Positions 4,695 through 11,247 of a stretch of 25,945 nucleotides of DNA are shown here, piece by piece. Source of the DNA: a virus; the IMG/VR virus record IMGVR_UViG_3300042335_000096, positions 1 to 25,945 of that record; one strand, written 5' to 3'. The notes under the pieces were generated by a model that saw nothing but the letters and a program-made list of their open reading frames with translations, was not told where the DNA came from and did not search any database. The translations under genes and the position numbers were made by a program. How positions within the stretch are numbered: position 1 is the first letter of the stretch; each line of letters begins with the position of its first letter.

Positions 4695-5690
4695 TTAATA
4701 CAATTCGCCGTCAATTATTTGATAGTTTTTAACAGTATAATTGCCTGATTTTTCCACAATGATATGAGCAAAGCCATGTTGAGCATTACTAACCAATGGT
4801 GAATAGTTGGGTTTCTTTTCGCATAGGCATCCGGTAGACCAACACGAAATACTATTTCCGTCCAAATCAACTTCAACATGATGGCTTGCTCTATGTAGAT
4901 GACCAACTATTATAGATTGTTTTGCTTTCATAAACGCACCACGTGCCGGACTAACAGGACTAAATATACCCTTAAAGATATGATGCCCATGTGTTATTGA
5001 TAATTTGCCGGCCTTAACCAAAGTTACATCATCTAATAAAATAACCTTTTCTTCATTCAGTCTTAACCTCTCCTCTAAATGAAAATATGGATCATCCCAA
5101 ATTTCACGAGCTTTCGCTAATAGGAATTTCTCCCATCTTGTACAATGATTACCTTTTAACCAATAGATTTGTGCTTCAGGAAATGTTGCACGTAACGAAA
5201 CTAAGAATTGTTTTGTAGCGTCAAATTCTTGTTTAACCGACCTTTTGCGAGGATCCGATTCGAACTTACTTACCTGATGGTTATCTATTAAATCACCATT
5301 TATAAAGATAGTATTGACATTGTTATCAACTCCATACTTCATTGCTATACTGATGGCGTCAATATCATGATATGGAATGTGAAGGTCAGAAATTAATAAA
5401 ATATTATTGCATCCCGTAGGTAGTTTAAATGTTTCTCTTTTTTCTTGATGGGATTCGGGTAAATTGTACGGGTTTACTGGGCGTGCTTCTTTCATAAAAT
5501 ATTTAGTTTTGATTACGTTTTTTATGTTACTTTTACCATGCTTTCCTTCAATATATCTTAATGTACATCTGCAATCTTCGGAATCTTTAAATAGCAAATT
5601 TTCATGCTTATACATGATTTTTGCAAGCTGATGTGTAGGCATGTCGGGATATTTATCTCGATACTCCCTTGCAGTTTTAGATTTTAGCAT
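4695..5690 (-). CDS. Calcineurin-like metallophosphoesterase with N-terminal HTH-like domain, 331 residues
   Basis: Residues ~95-300 show the ordered motifs of the calcineurin-like phosphoesterase fold: SDLHIPYHD (D102, H104), NGDLIDN (D133), KGNHCTRWE (N181, H182), THGHH (H234/H236) and GHLHRA (H264, H266). These residues coordinate two metal ions and cleave phosphoester bonds. The first ~65 residues (AREYRDKYPDMPTHQLAKIM...) look like a helix-turn-helix DNA-binding segment often seen on phage members of this family. The substrate is unknown; nucleic-acid processing is plausible. The start overlaps the endolysin stop by 14 bases, so it is translated with the lysis genes, an odd position for a DNA-acting enzyme. 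Confidence 0.88.
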   Translation of the reverse strand: MLKSKTAREYRDKYPDMPTHQLAKIMYKHENLLFKDSEDCRCTLRYIEGKHGKSNIKNVIKTKYFMKEARPVNPYNLPESHQEKRETFKLPTGCNNILLISDLHIPYHDIDAISIAMKYGVDNNVNTIFINGDLIDNHQVSKFESDPRKRSVKQEFDATKQFLVSLRATFPEAQIYWLKGNHCTRWEKFLLAKAREIWDDPYFHLEERLRLNEEKVILLDDVTLVKAGKLSITHGHHIFKGIFSPVSPARGAFMKAKQSIIVGHLHRASHHVEVDLDGNSISCWSTGCLCEKKPNYSPLVSNAQHGFAHIIVEKSGNYTVKNYQIIDGELY

Positions 5691-6126
5691 AAAGATTATA
5701 TTCTTCTGTTCTACGTCTTACAAGTCCTTTAAGTATAGTTAATTTTCCGTTAACCCTTGCTTTTGTCCATTTCATAAATTCATCTTTTATAGTCGGGTCG
5801 TTGGGATTGGACTGACATTTACGATATAAAGTAGAACGCAAAAAATTACCAATTCCTAAATTGTAAACAAAAGAAACAATCGCATCGTACTGATTCTGAT
5901 TAACATTAAGCTTTGGTATTTGCGTGGCGATTTTTTCAACCTCCCATGTAATTAACTCCTCAGCTCTTTTTAAGGTTATTTTTTCTCCCAATTTAACTGG
6001 TTTGCCATCCGGATAACGAATTGTGCCGTAACCTATCGTAGGCACAGATGCAGGGCAAAGGTAAGCGTTTAGATATAAACCCTCATACTTTTTAATAAGA
6101 TCAATGCAATTTTTAGACGGTTTCAT
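5677..6126 (-). CDS. Endolysin, T4-type lysozyme (glycoside hydrolase family 24), 149 residues
   Basis: The enzyme cleaves the beta-1,4 bond between MurNAc and GlcNAc in peptidoglycan during lysis. The catalytic spacing E-x8-C-x5-T is present as E15, C24 and T30 (KKYEG ... YLCPASVPTIGYGT); Cys replaces the Asp of T4 lysozyme, a known variant in this family. The second conserved half (NQNQYDAIVSFVYNLGIGNF) is intact. There is no signal peptide or SAR domain, so release depends on a holin. I chose the ATG at 6126 because it overlaps the spanin stop as ATGA and begins just before the domain; the longer frame from 6189 adds 21 residues that overlap the spanin. Length is typical. Confidence 0.92.
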   Translation of the reverse strand: MKPSKNCIDLIKKYEGLYLNAYLCPASVPTIGYGTIRYPDGKPVKLGEKITLKRAEELITWEVEKIATQIPKLNVNQNQYDAIVSFVYNLGIGNFLRSTLYRKCQSNPNDPTIKDEFMKWTKARVNGKLTILKGLVRRRTEEYNLYAKI

Positions 6127-6605
6127 CGTTTTCGTATTAAGTGAAGTAATATTGATATGCACAAGGCTATTATAAGCCCGATAATCCATTTTAAATGATT
6201 AGCAATGCTAACCCTTAGTTTTGTGTTTTGAGCCGTTAAATCGCCTCTAATAGTCTCACATGACATATCTTTAATTTTGATAGTGTCATGTATCGGCGGG
6301 ACTGATTTTAATAATTCTTTATATTTAATTAGTATTTTTCTTTCAGGACAAATTTTGTCCAAATAAATTGTGTCCAAAATTGTATCACGTTTGACTTCCA
6401 AAAGCGTATCTATTCGCTGCAAAAATGCAACATATCTTACCGAATCCCTTTTGACCTCAATCGGCAAACATGGGAACCACTTGCCCGATTTCTCGGCAAC
6501 TAATTCGGGATAATTAATATAGGCTTTATTTAATTGCTTATCGGCTTTTTTTGGCGAATAACAACCAATAAAAGTTAATAAAATAATTGTTGAAATGAAT
6601 CTCAT
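6123..6605 (-). CDS. Probable unimolecular spanin (lipoprotein plus C-terminal membrane anchor), 160 residues
   Basis: The N terminus is a lipoprotein signal: MRFISTIILLTFIGC, with Cys15 as acylation site, which would anchor it in the outer membrane. Residues ~140-157 (WIIGLIIALCISILLHLI) are a transmembrane segment followed by basic RKR, which would anchor it in the inner membrane. The periplasmic middle has repeated EVKRDS/EVKRDT units and charged helices. This two-anchor architecture is that of u-spanins such as T1 gp11, which disrupt the outer membrane as the last lysis step. It lies directly before the endolysin (ATGA overlap), as expected for a lysis cassette. Not a homology call: it rests on topology and position. 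Confidence 0.75.
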   Translation of the reverse strand: MRFISTIILLTFIGCYSPKKADKQLNKAYINYPELVAEKSGKWFPCLPIEVKRDSVRYVAFLQRIDTLLEVKRDTILDTIYLDKICPERKILIKYKELLKSVPPIHDTIKIKDMSCETIRGDLTAQNTKLRVSIANHLKWIIGLIIALCISILLHLIRKR

Positions 6606-6629
6606 TGAGTAATTTTGAATAGTTACTCA
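6606..6629 (-). promoter_or_regulatory. Hairpin immediately before the spanin start codon
   Basis: TGAGTAA (6606-6612) and TTACTCA (6623-6629) are perfect 7-base inverted arms with a 10-base loop, ending one base before the spanin ATG. It would fold over the ribosome-binding region of the spanin mRNA and could limit or time its translation. Confidence 0.4.
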
Positions 6630-6642
6630 TATTGATATACCG

Positions 6643-6669
6643 GCTGGCGTTTCAACGCTGGCTTTTTTT
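6643..6669 (+). terminator. Plus-strand (antisense) intrinsic terminator
   Basis: GCTGGCG (6643-6649), loop TTTCAA, CGCTGGC (6656-6662) pair over 7 positions in plus-strand RNA (two G-U pairs), followed by seven T. In minus-strand RNA the same two positions would be C-A mismatches with no T-run, so the element is directional and points against all genes of the window. Confidence 0.5.
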
Positions 6670-6700
6670 ATTTATCAATTTGTTTAAAAAACAAAATGAT

Positions 6701-6847
6701 TTATTTATCAGCAGCTGAGTTACCCAAAATCAAAAGACCGATAGCGGACATAACTTGCCCTAATACATTTTGCCATCCTTGCTGACTTTGAAAATAAGTA
6801 CCGATTGCAGCGATAACGCCACCGAGTGTTGTTTTCCAATTTTTCAT
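6701..6847 (-). CDS. Small membrane protein, holin-like, 48 residues
   Basis: The frame starts at an ATG at 6847, five bases after the upstream gene's stop, and reads MKNWKTTLGGVIAAIGTYF, then QSQQGWQNVLGQVMSAIGLL and ILGNSAADK. It has two short Gly/Ala-rich hydrophobic stretches (residues ~7-19 and ~33-44) separated by a polar turn, a pattern I know from small proteins near Bacteroidota phage lysis genes. It may be a holin or pinholin-type component, placed between another holin candidate and the spanin. The short hydrophobic segments leave room for a non-lysis role. Confidence 0.6.
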   Translation of the reverse strand: MKNWKTTLGGVIAAIGTYFQSQQGWQNVLGQVMSAIGLLILGNSAADK

Positions 6848-6852
6848 AATTG

Positions 6853-7059
6853 TTATTTTTCAAGTTGAGTAATACGTATTTCATGATCGTCAACATCACG
6901 CCTTAAAACTTCAATGTCTTTTTTATTACCGACATTATCAATCATAATATCCTGAATTGATTTCTCAAATCTATCGAATTTATCAATCAGTCTTTTCCCG
7001 TTGTATGCGATGTAACTAATAAGTAAAGTTGCTAAACCGCCAATTATCTCTGTCATCAA
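6853..7059 (-). CDS. Holin candidate: one membrane segment plus coiled coil, 68 residues
   Basis: The N-terminal ~20 residues (MMTEIIGGLATLLISYIAYN) form a single transmembrane helix, followed by a basic stop-transfer (GKRLIDKF) and a heptad-rich helix (KDIEVLRRDVDDHEIRITQLEK) that should form a coiled coil. This layout resembles XhlA-like haemolysin/holin accessory proteins of phages. It is the first gene of the lysis cassette, after a terminator-like hairpin at 7133-7182. The start could be either of the two adjacent Met codons. A holin role is inferred from topology and position. Confidence 0.6.
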   Translation of the reverse strand: MMTEIIGGLATLLISYIAYNGKRLIDKFDRFEKSIQDIMIDNVGNKKDIEVLRRDVDDHEIRITQLEK

Positions 7060-7132
7060 TTTAAGTGTATAAAAGTTATCAAAGTTTTATTACATTTTGT
7101 TAAATCAAAATCACAAACAAAATAATCGATAT

Positions 7133-7182
7133 AAAAAACCGCAATGGTATCACTAAATTTTGTTGAAAATACTTTTACCATT
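7133..7182 (-). terminator. Structured terminator-like element after the fibre partner gene
   Basis: On the minus strand AATGGTA (7182-7176) pairs with TACCATT (7149-7143) across a 26-base loop that itself contains a 5-bp hairpin (ATTTT-CAAC-AAAAT). GCGG and a run of six T (7138-7133) follow. The upper arm includes the stop codon of the 144-residue gene. The large loop makes efficiency uncertain. The remaining 7060-7132 stretch is AT-rich and I see no exact TAnnTTTG promoter there. Confidence 0.45.
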
Positions 7183-7609
7183 TTACTCCTGCGCCGTATT
7201 GTCTTATTACTGAATTTACCAAAATAGGTACATTTTCAGCCATGTTATTAAAAAAATCAAATTGCCCTATCGCACCGGGCGGATAATTACCGTCCTGATC
7301 AGGTTGTAATATTTGTCCTGTACTATCCACTTTTACTGTGTTATCCGCTACACTTTCTTTTGTGTACGCAGGTATGAAGGTTATTGGCTCTCCGTAAGTT
7401 CCATTTTCTTTTGTTGCGTAATAACTAACCTCCCATGCTAACGCTACATATTGCTTACCTATATTGTAAGTCATAGTGAATAACGATGCCTTTCTTTTTA
7501 GGATAGTTTCGTTAATTACTACATCGGGAATTTCTAACACAATAGGAAATTGCTGAGCATTTGCTGACATTGCGAATAAGATTGAAATTAATAAGATAAG
7601 TTTTTTCAT
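7175..7609 (-). CDS. Signal-peptide-bearing phage protein, 144 residues, next to the tail fibre
   Basis: The first 19 residues (MKKLILLISILFAMSANAQ) form a canonical Sec signal peptide with cleavage likely before Gln19 or Gln20, the typical Bacteroidota pattern. The mature part is beta-rich (VALAWEVSYYATKENGTY) and ends in NSVIRQYGAGVKW. The family is not firmly recognised, but the place one base after the fibre stop suggests a fibre-associated or host-surface factor. It could be a fibre tip, a chaperone-like partner or an exported protein that modifies the host envelope. No catalytic motif is visible. Confidence 0.7.
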   Translation of the reverse strand: MKKLILLISILFAMSANAQQFPIVLEIPDVVINETILKRKASLFTMTYNIGKQYVALAWEVSYYATKENGTYGEPITFIPAYTKESVADNTVKVDSTGQILQPDQDGNYPPGAIGQFDFFNNMAENVPILVNSVIRQYGAGVKW

Positions 7610-7610
7610 T

Positions 7611-9989
7611 TTATTTAATTATTGTTACTTTAAATGTTGCTTGCGCAGGGTCTATCGCACCACTTGAATAATTGTTAAATCTGACAGTTACTGTATTTGC
7701 TGCACTAACCCAAGCCGTATAACATGAGTTTGCGTTTACCGCAGCATTGGGAACTCCCAAAGAAACCGCATCACCATCAACTGCACCTGTTAAGGTTATT
7801 GTTAAGTCTGAACTATTTTGAGCGTTTGTACTTGGGAAATTTAAAGAAGCTGTTGCGAATATTTCGTTTGCGACTTGTTGCCAACCTGCACCTGTACCCC
7901 TGCGAATATAAACCGATGAATCCGTAGTATTAAATACACTCAATCCTATTGCAGGAGTGCTTATAGCATTCATTTGAGTTGTGGTCATACGAGGTTGTAA
8001 GAATCCTTGTGTTGTTGAACGAACATCTAATATTGCAGATGATGAAAAACCACCTGTAAAAATTCCATATCCAATAATAACTTGTGTTAAAGCATCGGAT
8101 GTATTAGTGCCTATAATTGTTCTTGAGCCGCTTCCTGCTCCAAATGTTGCAACATTTCCAGTGCTTCCAATTTGTAATATCTCCGTTGTATTGATATTCA
8201 TAGTATTATTAGAGCCACCGAAAAAAAACTGCAAATCACTACCTGTCCCCGAATTTCTTTTTAACCTTAAATGGTTTCCTGTTGAACTAACAAGACTTAA
8301 TTTATAAGTAGAATCACTAAATGGAACCCCTCCAGATGATATCGGTCCAAATGTGATATTTCCATTTGCATGGAATCTATTTGGTTGTGAACCTAAAATA
8401 GTTAAAGGTTGAGAGTTTAAAGTTAAAGTTCTTGCACTTGTTAAACTACCATCAGTTGTATAAATATTACCTCCTCCTCCCGTTGAATCTCTAAAAGCAA
8501 AGTTATTATTTCCCCCTCTTACAAAAAATACTGAATCACTTGCAGTCTTACGGAATACGTTTGTTATCCATTTGTTTGCTGTATCTGATGGGGAAACCTT
8601 ACCATTAAACGTAGTCCAATCTGCTGAACTCAATGCACCTCTATTTGTAGATGATGCAGTAGGTAAATTAAAAGTATGTGTATCTGTTGCACTTGAAATA
8701 TTAAAATCTGTACCACTTGTACCCACCCCTAAATATTGCACTTGTTTAGTTAACCCGTTTATAGCAGTTAAACCAGTAGTAAATGTAGTTATCACCTGAC
8801 AAAGATGGCTATTCTCTGTGTGCAATGTAATTGACCTTCCTGAAGTATTTACATAAATCCTCAATGCTAATCTATCCGTTCCGCTTAATATAGTTTCGGG
8901 AACTGCTAATGCAGAGAAATAAGGATTTATTGTTGTACCAAAAGCAATCAATTCAGGACTCGTTGAATTAGATGAAATCAAAGTAAAATTAGTACCATCG
9001 TATTTATAAAGTTCAACATAAAAACTCGGTGTACCTCCACCGCTACTTGCGTTAAAATAAAACTCTAAATTCCAGTTACCCACAGGTATTAAAAGATTTG
9101 TAATCGTATCGGTAATAAATTGTGCGATATATCCATCACCCTGAGCGTTTGTTCTCGTGAAGTCAGTACCTGCCCCTATAATTGCAGTCCTACTCATTTC
9201 ATAGTATGTATTCCCCCCAAAAGTACCTTTATTGACACTACCATTAAGATAGTAAGATACTGATGCACCACCTCCTGTTGTTGCAGTAGGGAAATCCCCA
9301 AGCACACCATCACCTCTTACATATTGAGAAGCAGTACCTGCACCCGTAACTCCTATTATTCCACTTGTTGTTATAGGCGAATTGGTGACTGTAAATGCAC
9401 TTGGCATTGTTAGTCCTACCGATGTAACCCTTCTTAAATTTACAGTATCTATAGCTTCAAAGTATGGGCTAAGCATCGCACTCGTATCGGTATATTTGAC
9501 ACGTTCATTTATACGTTGACTTAATGAACTTGTATCAGTAGAATAATTAGGTATATTTAACGCTCCAGTTGTTTGATTAAATGTAGCATTTCCACTTATT
9601 CCTGTTGTAGTTAAACTAACTAAATTTTGTTTTAAATCAATTCGTGAACTCAAAGAACTCGTATCGGCTTTACGCAGGTACGGCAAAAGAAGCGCACTCG
9701 TATCGGTATACTTAACGAAAAGACTTGCATCTGCACTCTTAATTGTATCCCAACTTTGAAATTTTGGATTGAAAAAGTAAAATCGGTTATTGCACGAATC
9801 AAATGCTAACGCTCCTTTTTTCGTTACATTACTTCCCAATTTAGGCGCACCACAGAAAGTTGGAATCTGAATTGTACTATCAAAATTCATTCTGAATGTA
9901 GTATATCCATATTGCGGCATGATCTGATAAACCTGTGCCTTACTACAAAACCCAATCAATAAAAATAAAATTATAAACTTATATCGCAT
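7611..9989 (-). CDS. Large tail fibre / receptor-binding protein with signal peptide, 792 residues
   Basis: Fibre features: Ser/Thr/Gly-rich beta composition, two related units near residues 92-110 and 164-182 (VKYTDTSALLLPYL, VKYTDTSAMLSPYF), collagen-free trimeric-type segments such as SATDTHTFNLPTASSTNRGA and SSADWTTFNGKV in the middle, and a C-terminal GFLQPRMTTTQMNAISTPAI unit typical of Bacteroidota phage and adhesin-like fibres. The central ~240-400 region looks like a jelly-roll binding domain. Residues 1-19 (MRYKFIILFLLIGFCSKAQ) form a Sec signal peptide, unexpected for a cytoplasm-assembled virion protein. It is placed after the neck genes and overlaps the upstream stop by 19 bases. 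Receptor binding is inferred from family pattern. Confidence 0.8.
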   Translation of the reverse strand: MRYKFIILFLLIGFCSKAQVYQIMPQYGYTTFRMNFDSTIQIPTFCGAPKLGSNVTKKGALAFDSCNNRFYFFNPKFQSWDTIKSADASLFVKYTDTSALLLPYLRKADTSSLSSRIDLKQNLVSLTTTGISGNATFNQTTGALNIPNYSTDTSSLSQRINERVKYTDTSAMLSPYFEAIDTVNLRRVTSVGLTMPSAFTVTNSPITTSGIIGVTGAGTASQYVRGDGVLGDFPTATTGGGASVSYYLNGSVNKGTFGGNTYYEMSRTAIIGAGTDFTRTNAQGDGYIAQFITDTITNLLIPVGNWNLEFYFNASSGGGTPSFYVELYKYDGTNFTLISSNSTSPELIAFGTTINPYFSALAVPETILSGTDRLALRIYVNTSGRSITLHTENSHLCQVITTFTTGLTAINGLTKQVQYLGVGTSGTDFNISSATDTHTFNLPTASSTNRGALSSADWTTFNGKVSPSDTANKWITNVFRKTASDSVFFVRGGNNNFAFRDSTGGGGNIYTTDGSLTSARTLTLNSQPLTILGSQPNRFHANGNITFGPISSGGVPFSDSTYKLSLVSSTGNHLRLKRNSGTGSDLQFFFGGSNNTMNINTTEILQIGSTGNVATFGAGSGSRTIIGTNTSDALTQVIIGYGIFTGGFSSSAILDVRSTTQGFLQPRMTTTQMNAISTPAIGLSVFNTTDSSVYIRRGTGAGWQQVANEIFATASLNFPSTNAQNSSDLTITLTGAVDGDAVSLGVPNAAVNANSCYTAWVSAANTVTVRFNNYSSGAIDPAQATFKVTIIK

Positions 9990-10402
9990 GCGTCAAATTT
10001 TGAAATTGCACTCAAATTAAAACTTAAACCAACACCACTCAAATAATCTTCATATTTTTCGCTGATAGCATCCCAATTAATATTTGTATCTATCAAATAG
10101 GAATTGCTTTGCTTTCTTAAATTGCTTATCACATCAGCAGCAATACTATGTTGGTCACTTGTTATTTCTGTTTCAAATTCACCCTCCAATCCGCTCTTAT
10201 CTAAAAACCACATTTGAATATTGAACACTTGCTCACGCCCTGCATTTAAAGCACCTGAATTAATAACAAAACAAGCCACCGGGAAAACGGGCTGATTATC
10301 CCAATTTAACCAGTTTGTTGGTGGGTTGAATTTTACCGTTTTTATTAACGGATGCGCCGCCAACTTTGTTTGTATCTCTGTCACTACTTGATTGTAGGTC
10401 AT
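9971..10402 (-). CDS. Neck / tail-completion candidate, 143 residues
   Basis: The protein begins MTYNQVVTEIQTKLAAHPLI and has a KTVKFNPPTNWLNWDNQPVF segment, then beta strands (NIQMWFLDKSG) and a helix (HSIAADVISNLRK). Its size, alpha/beta pattern and place after portal and connector genes resemble tail-terminator or head-tail joining proteins of siphoviruses, which cap the tail tube and bind the connector. Families of this type in Bacteroidota phages are usually left as hypothetical, so the role is from size and context only. Start at 10402; its 5' region overlaps a possible 53-residue ORF. Confidence 0.55.
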   Translation of the reverse strand: MTYNQVVTEIQTKLAAHPLIKTVKFNPPTNWLNWDNQPVFPVACFVINSGALNAGREQVFNIQMWFLDKSGLEGEFETEITSDQHSIAADVISNLRKQSNSYLIDTNINWDAISEKYEDYLSGVGLSFNLSAISKFDACDISL

Positions 10403-10457
10403 GATTAAATTTTTCTTTTACTTTTTTAATAAACTCGGGTTTGTAACCTTTGCTCAT
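10296..10457 (-). CDS. Possible overlapping small ORF, 53 residues, basic
   Basis: An ATG at 10457, one base after the connector stop, opens MSKGYKPEFIKKVKEKFNHD and continues through a polar tail (NKNGKIQPTNKLVKLG). It covers the otherwise untranslated 56-base gap, but two thirds of it overlaps the 143-residue gene in another frame. The N-terminal third looks like a real basic helix; the rest could be chance. It may instead serve to couple translation across the gap. Confidence 0.3.
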   Translation of the reverse strand: MSKGYKPEFIKKVKEKFNHDLQSSSDRDTNKVGGASVNKNGKIQPTNKLVKLG

Positions 10458-10458
10458 A

Positions 10459-11247
10459 TTATTTGTATAAAAACGTGAATAATTCCCCTGCCATTGCAAC
10501 ATCTCCAGTCGGTAAGTAAATATTGCCTCCTAATATTTGAATTTCCTGCGTGTCTGATGTTGTATTGGTAACTATCTTTTTTGTCAATCCACCTCTCGCT
10601 GCTATAATAGTTGTTCTACCTACCAAATCATTTACTAAGAATTGACTCTCACCACCCACCGCAGTATAGTAAACAGTAACTAAATCCGGAACTGAACTTG
10701 AGCTGCTTCTGTATGTCGGGTTAACTGTGTAACCTTCGCCCAAATAAATAGGACATGAATAACTTTTTGTAATCGGAAAAATCACATCAACGCCCAAAGT
10801 CTGATTTAAATACTCATAAAATAAGTTATAATTCTCTTGTAAGTATCTAATCATGCGAGTATTGTAAAATTCCGCCATTGATTTATACTTTTGCTCTAAT
10901 AACTCCAAATCACCTCTTGATGGCGTATTGCTTTCCTCACTTGTCTTTTGTAAAAATCCCTTAGAGAATAATTGATAACCCATAACCATCGGAAGCATTG
11001 ACATTGTATACCATACCAACGTATCGGTGATGTAATTGTCAATTAACCCGATTTCAGCGTTATTAAGATTATCAGCTTCTATGCCAGCTAATAGTCTGTT
11101 GTAAAGCGTAGAGCCAAGTGAAGGCTGAATATAGATATCAGCAGCCACTTTAATCATAGGTCTTAGCTGCTTACCATCAATAGCATTACTGGCTCCTGTC
11201 CTTTCCTTAAAAAGATTTTCGGTTATGAAAAGTATATTTTTACTCAT
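10459..11247 (-). CDS. Head-tail connector-like structural protein (DUF6712 type), 262 residues
   Basis: The N-terminal ~160 residues are helical and match what I know of the DUF6712 family of Bacteroidota phages (MSKNILFITENLFKERTGAS, then IQPSLGSTLYNRL and TDTLVWYTMSMLPM), which sits after the portal and is thought to be an adaptor related to gp6-type connectors. Residues ~180-262 form a separate beta-rich domain (VPDLVTVYYTAVGGES, IQILGGNIYLPTGDV) that may be an extra surface or joining domain. It starts inside the portal stop (TAATG). The adaptor role is inferred from family and position. Confidence 0.7.
   Translation of the reverse strand: MSKNILFITENLFKERTGASNAIDGKQLRPMIKVAADIYIQPSLGSTLYNRLLAGIEADNLNNAEIGLIDNYITDTLVWYTMSMLPMVMGYQLFSKGFLQKTSEESNTPSRGDLELLEQKYKSMAEFYNTRMIRYLQENYNLFYEYLNQTLGVDVIFPITKSYSCPIYLGEGYTVNPTYRSSSSSVPDLVTVYYTAVGGESQFLVNDLVGRTTIIAARGGLTKKIVTNTTSDTQEIQILGGNIYLPTGDVAMAGELFTFLYK

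Noticed and set aside
4498-4698. 66-codon plus-strand ORF
   Set aside because: It is antisense to the 58-residue minus-strand gene, which has correct junctions on both sides.
4715-4906. 63-codon minus-strand ORF inside the phosphoesterase
   Set aside because: It is out of frame with the GHLH-containing metallophosphoesterase and has no independent support.
7724-8799. Several plus-strand ORFs opposite the tail fibre gene
   Set aside because: They have shadow-like composition (Leu/Val/Pro-rich) and are opposite a single continuous 792-residue frame with clear fibre motifs.
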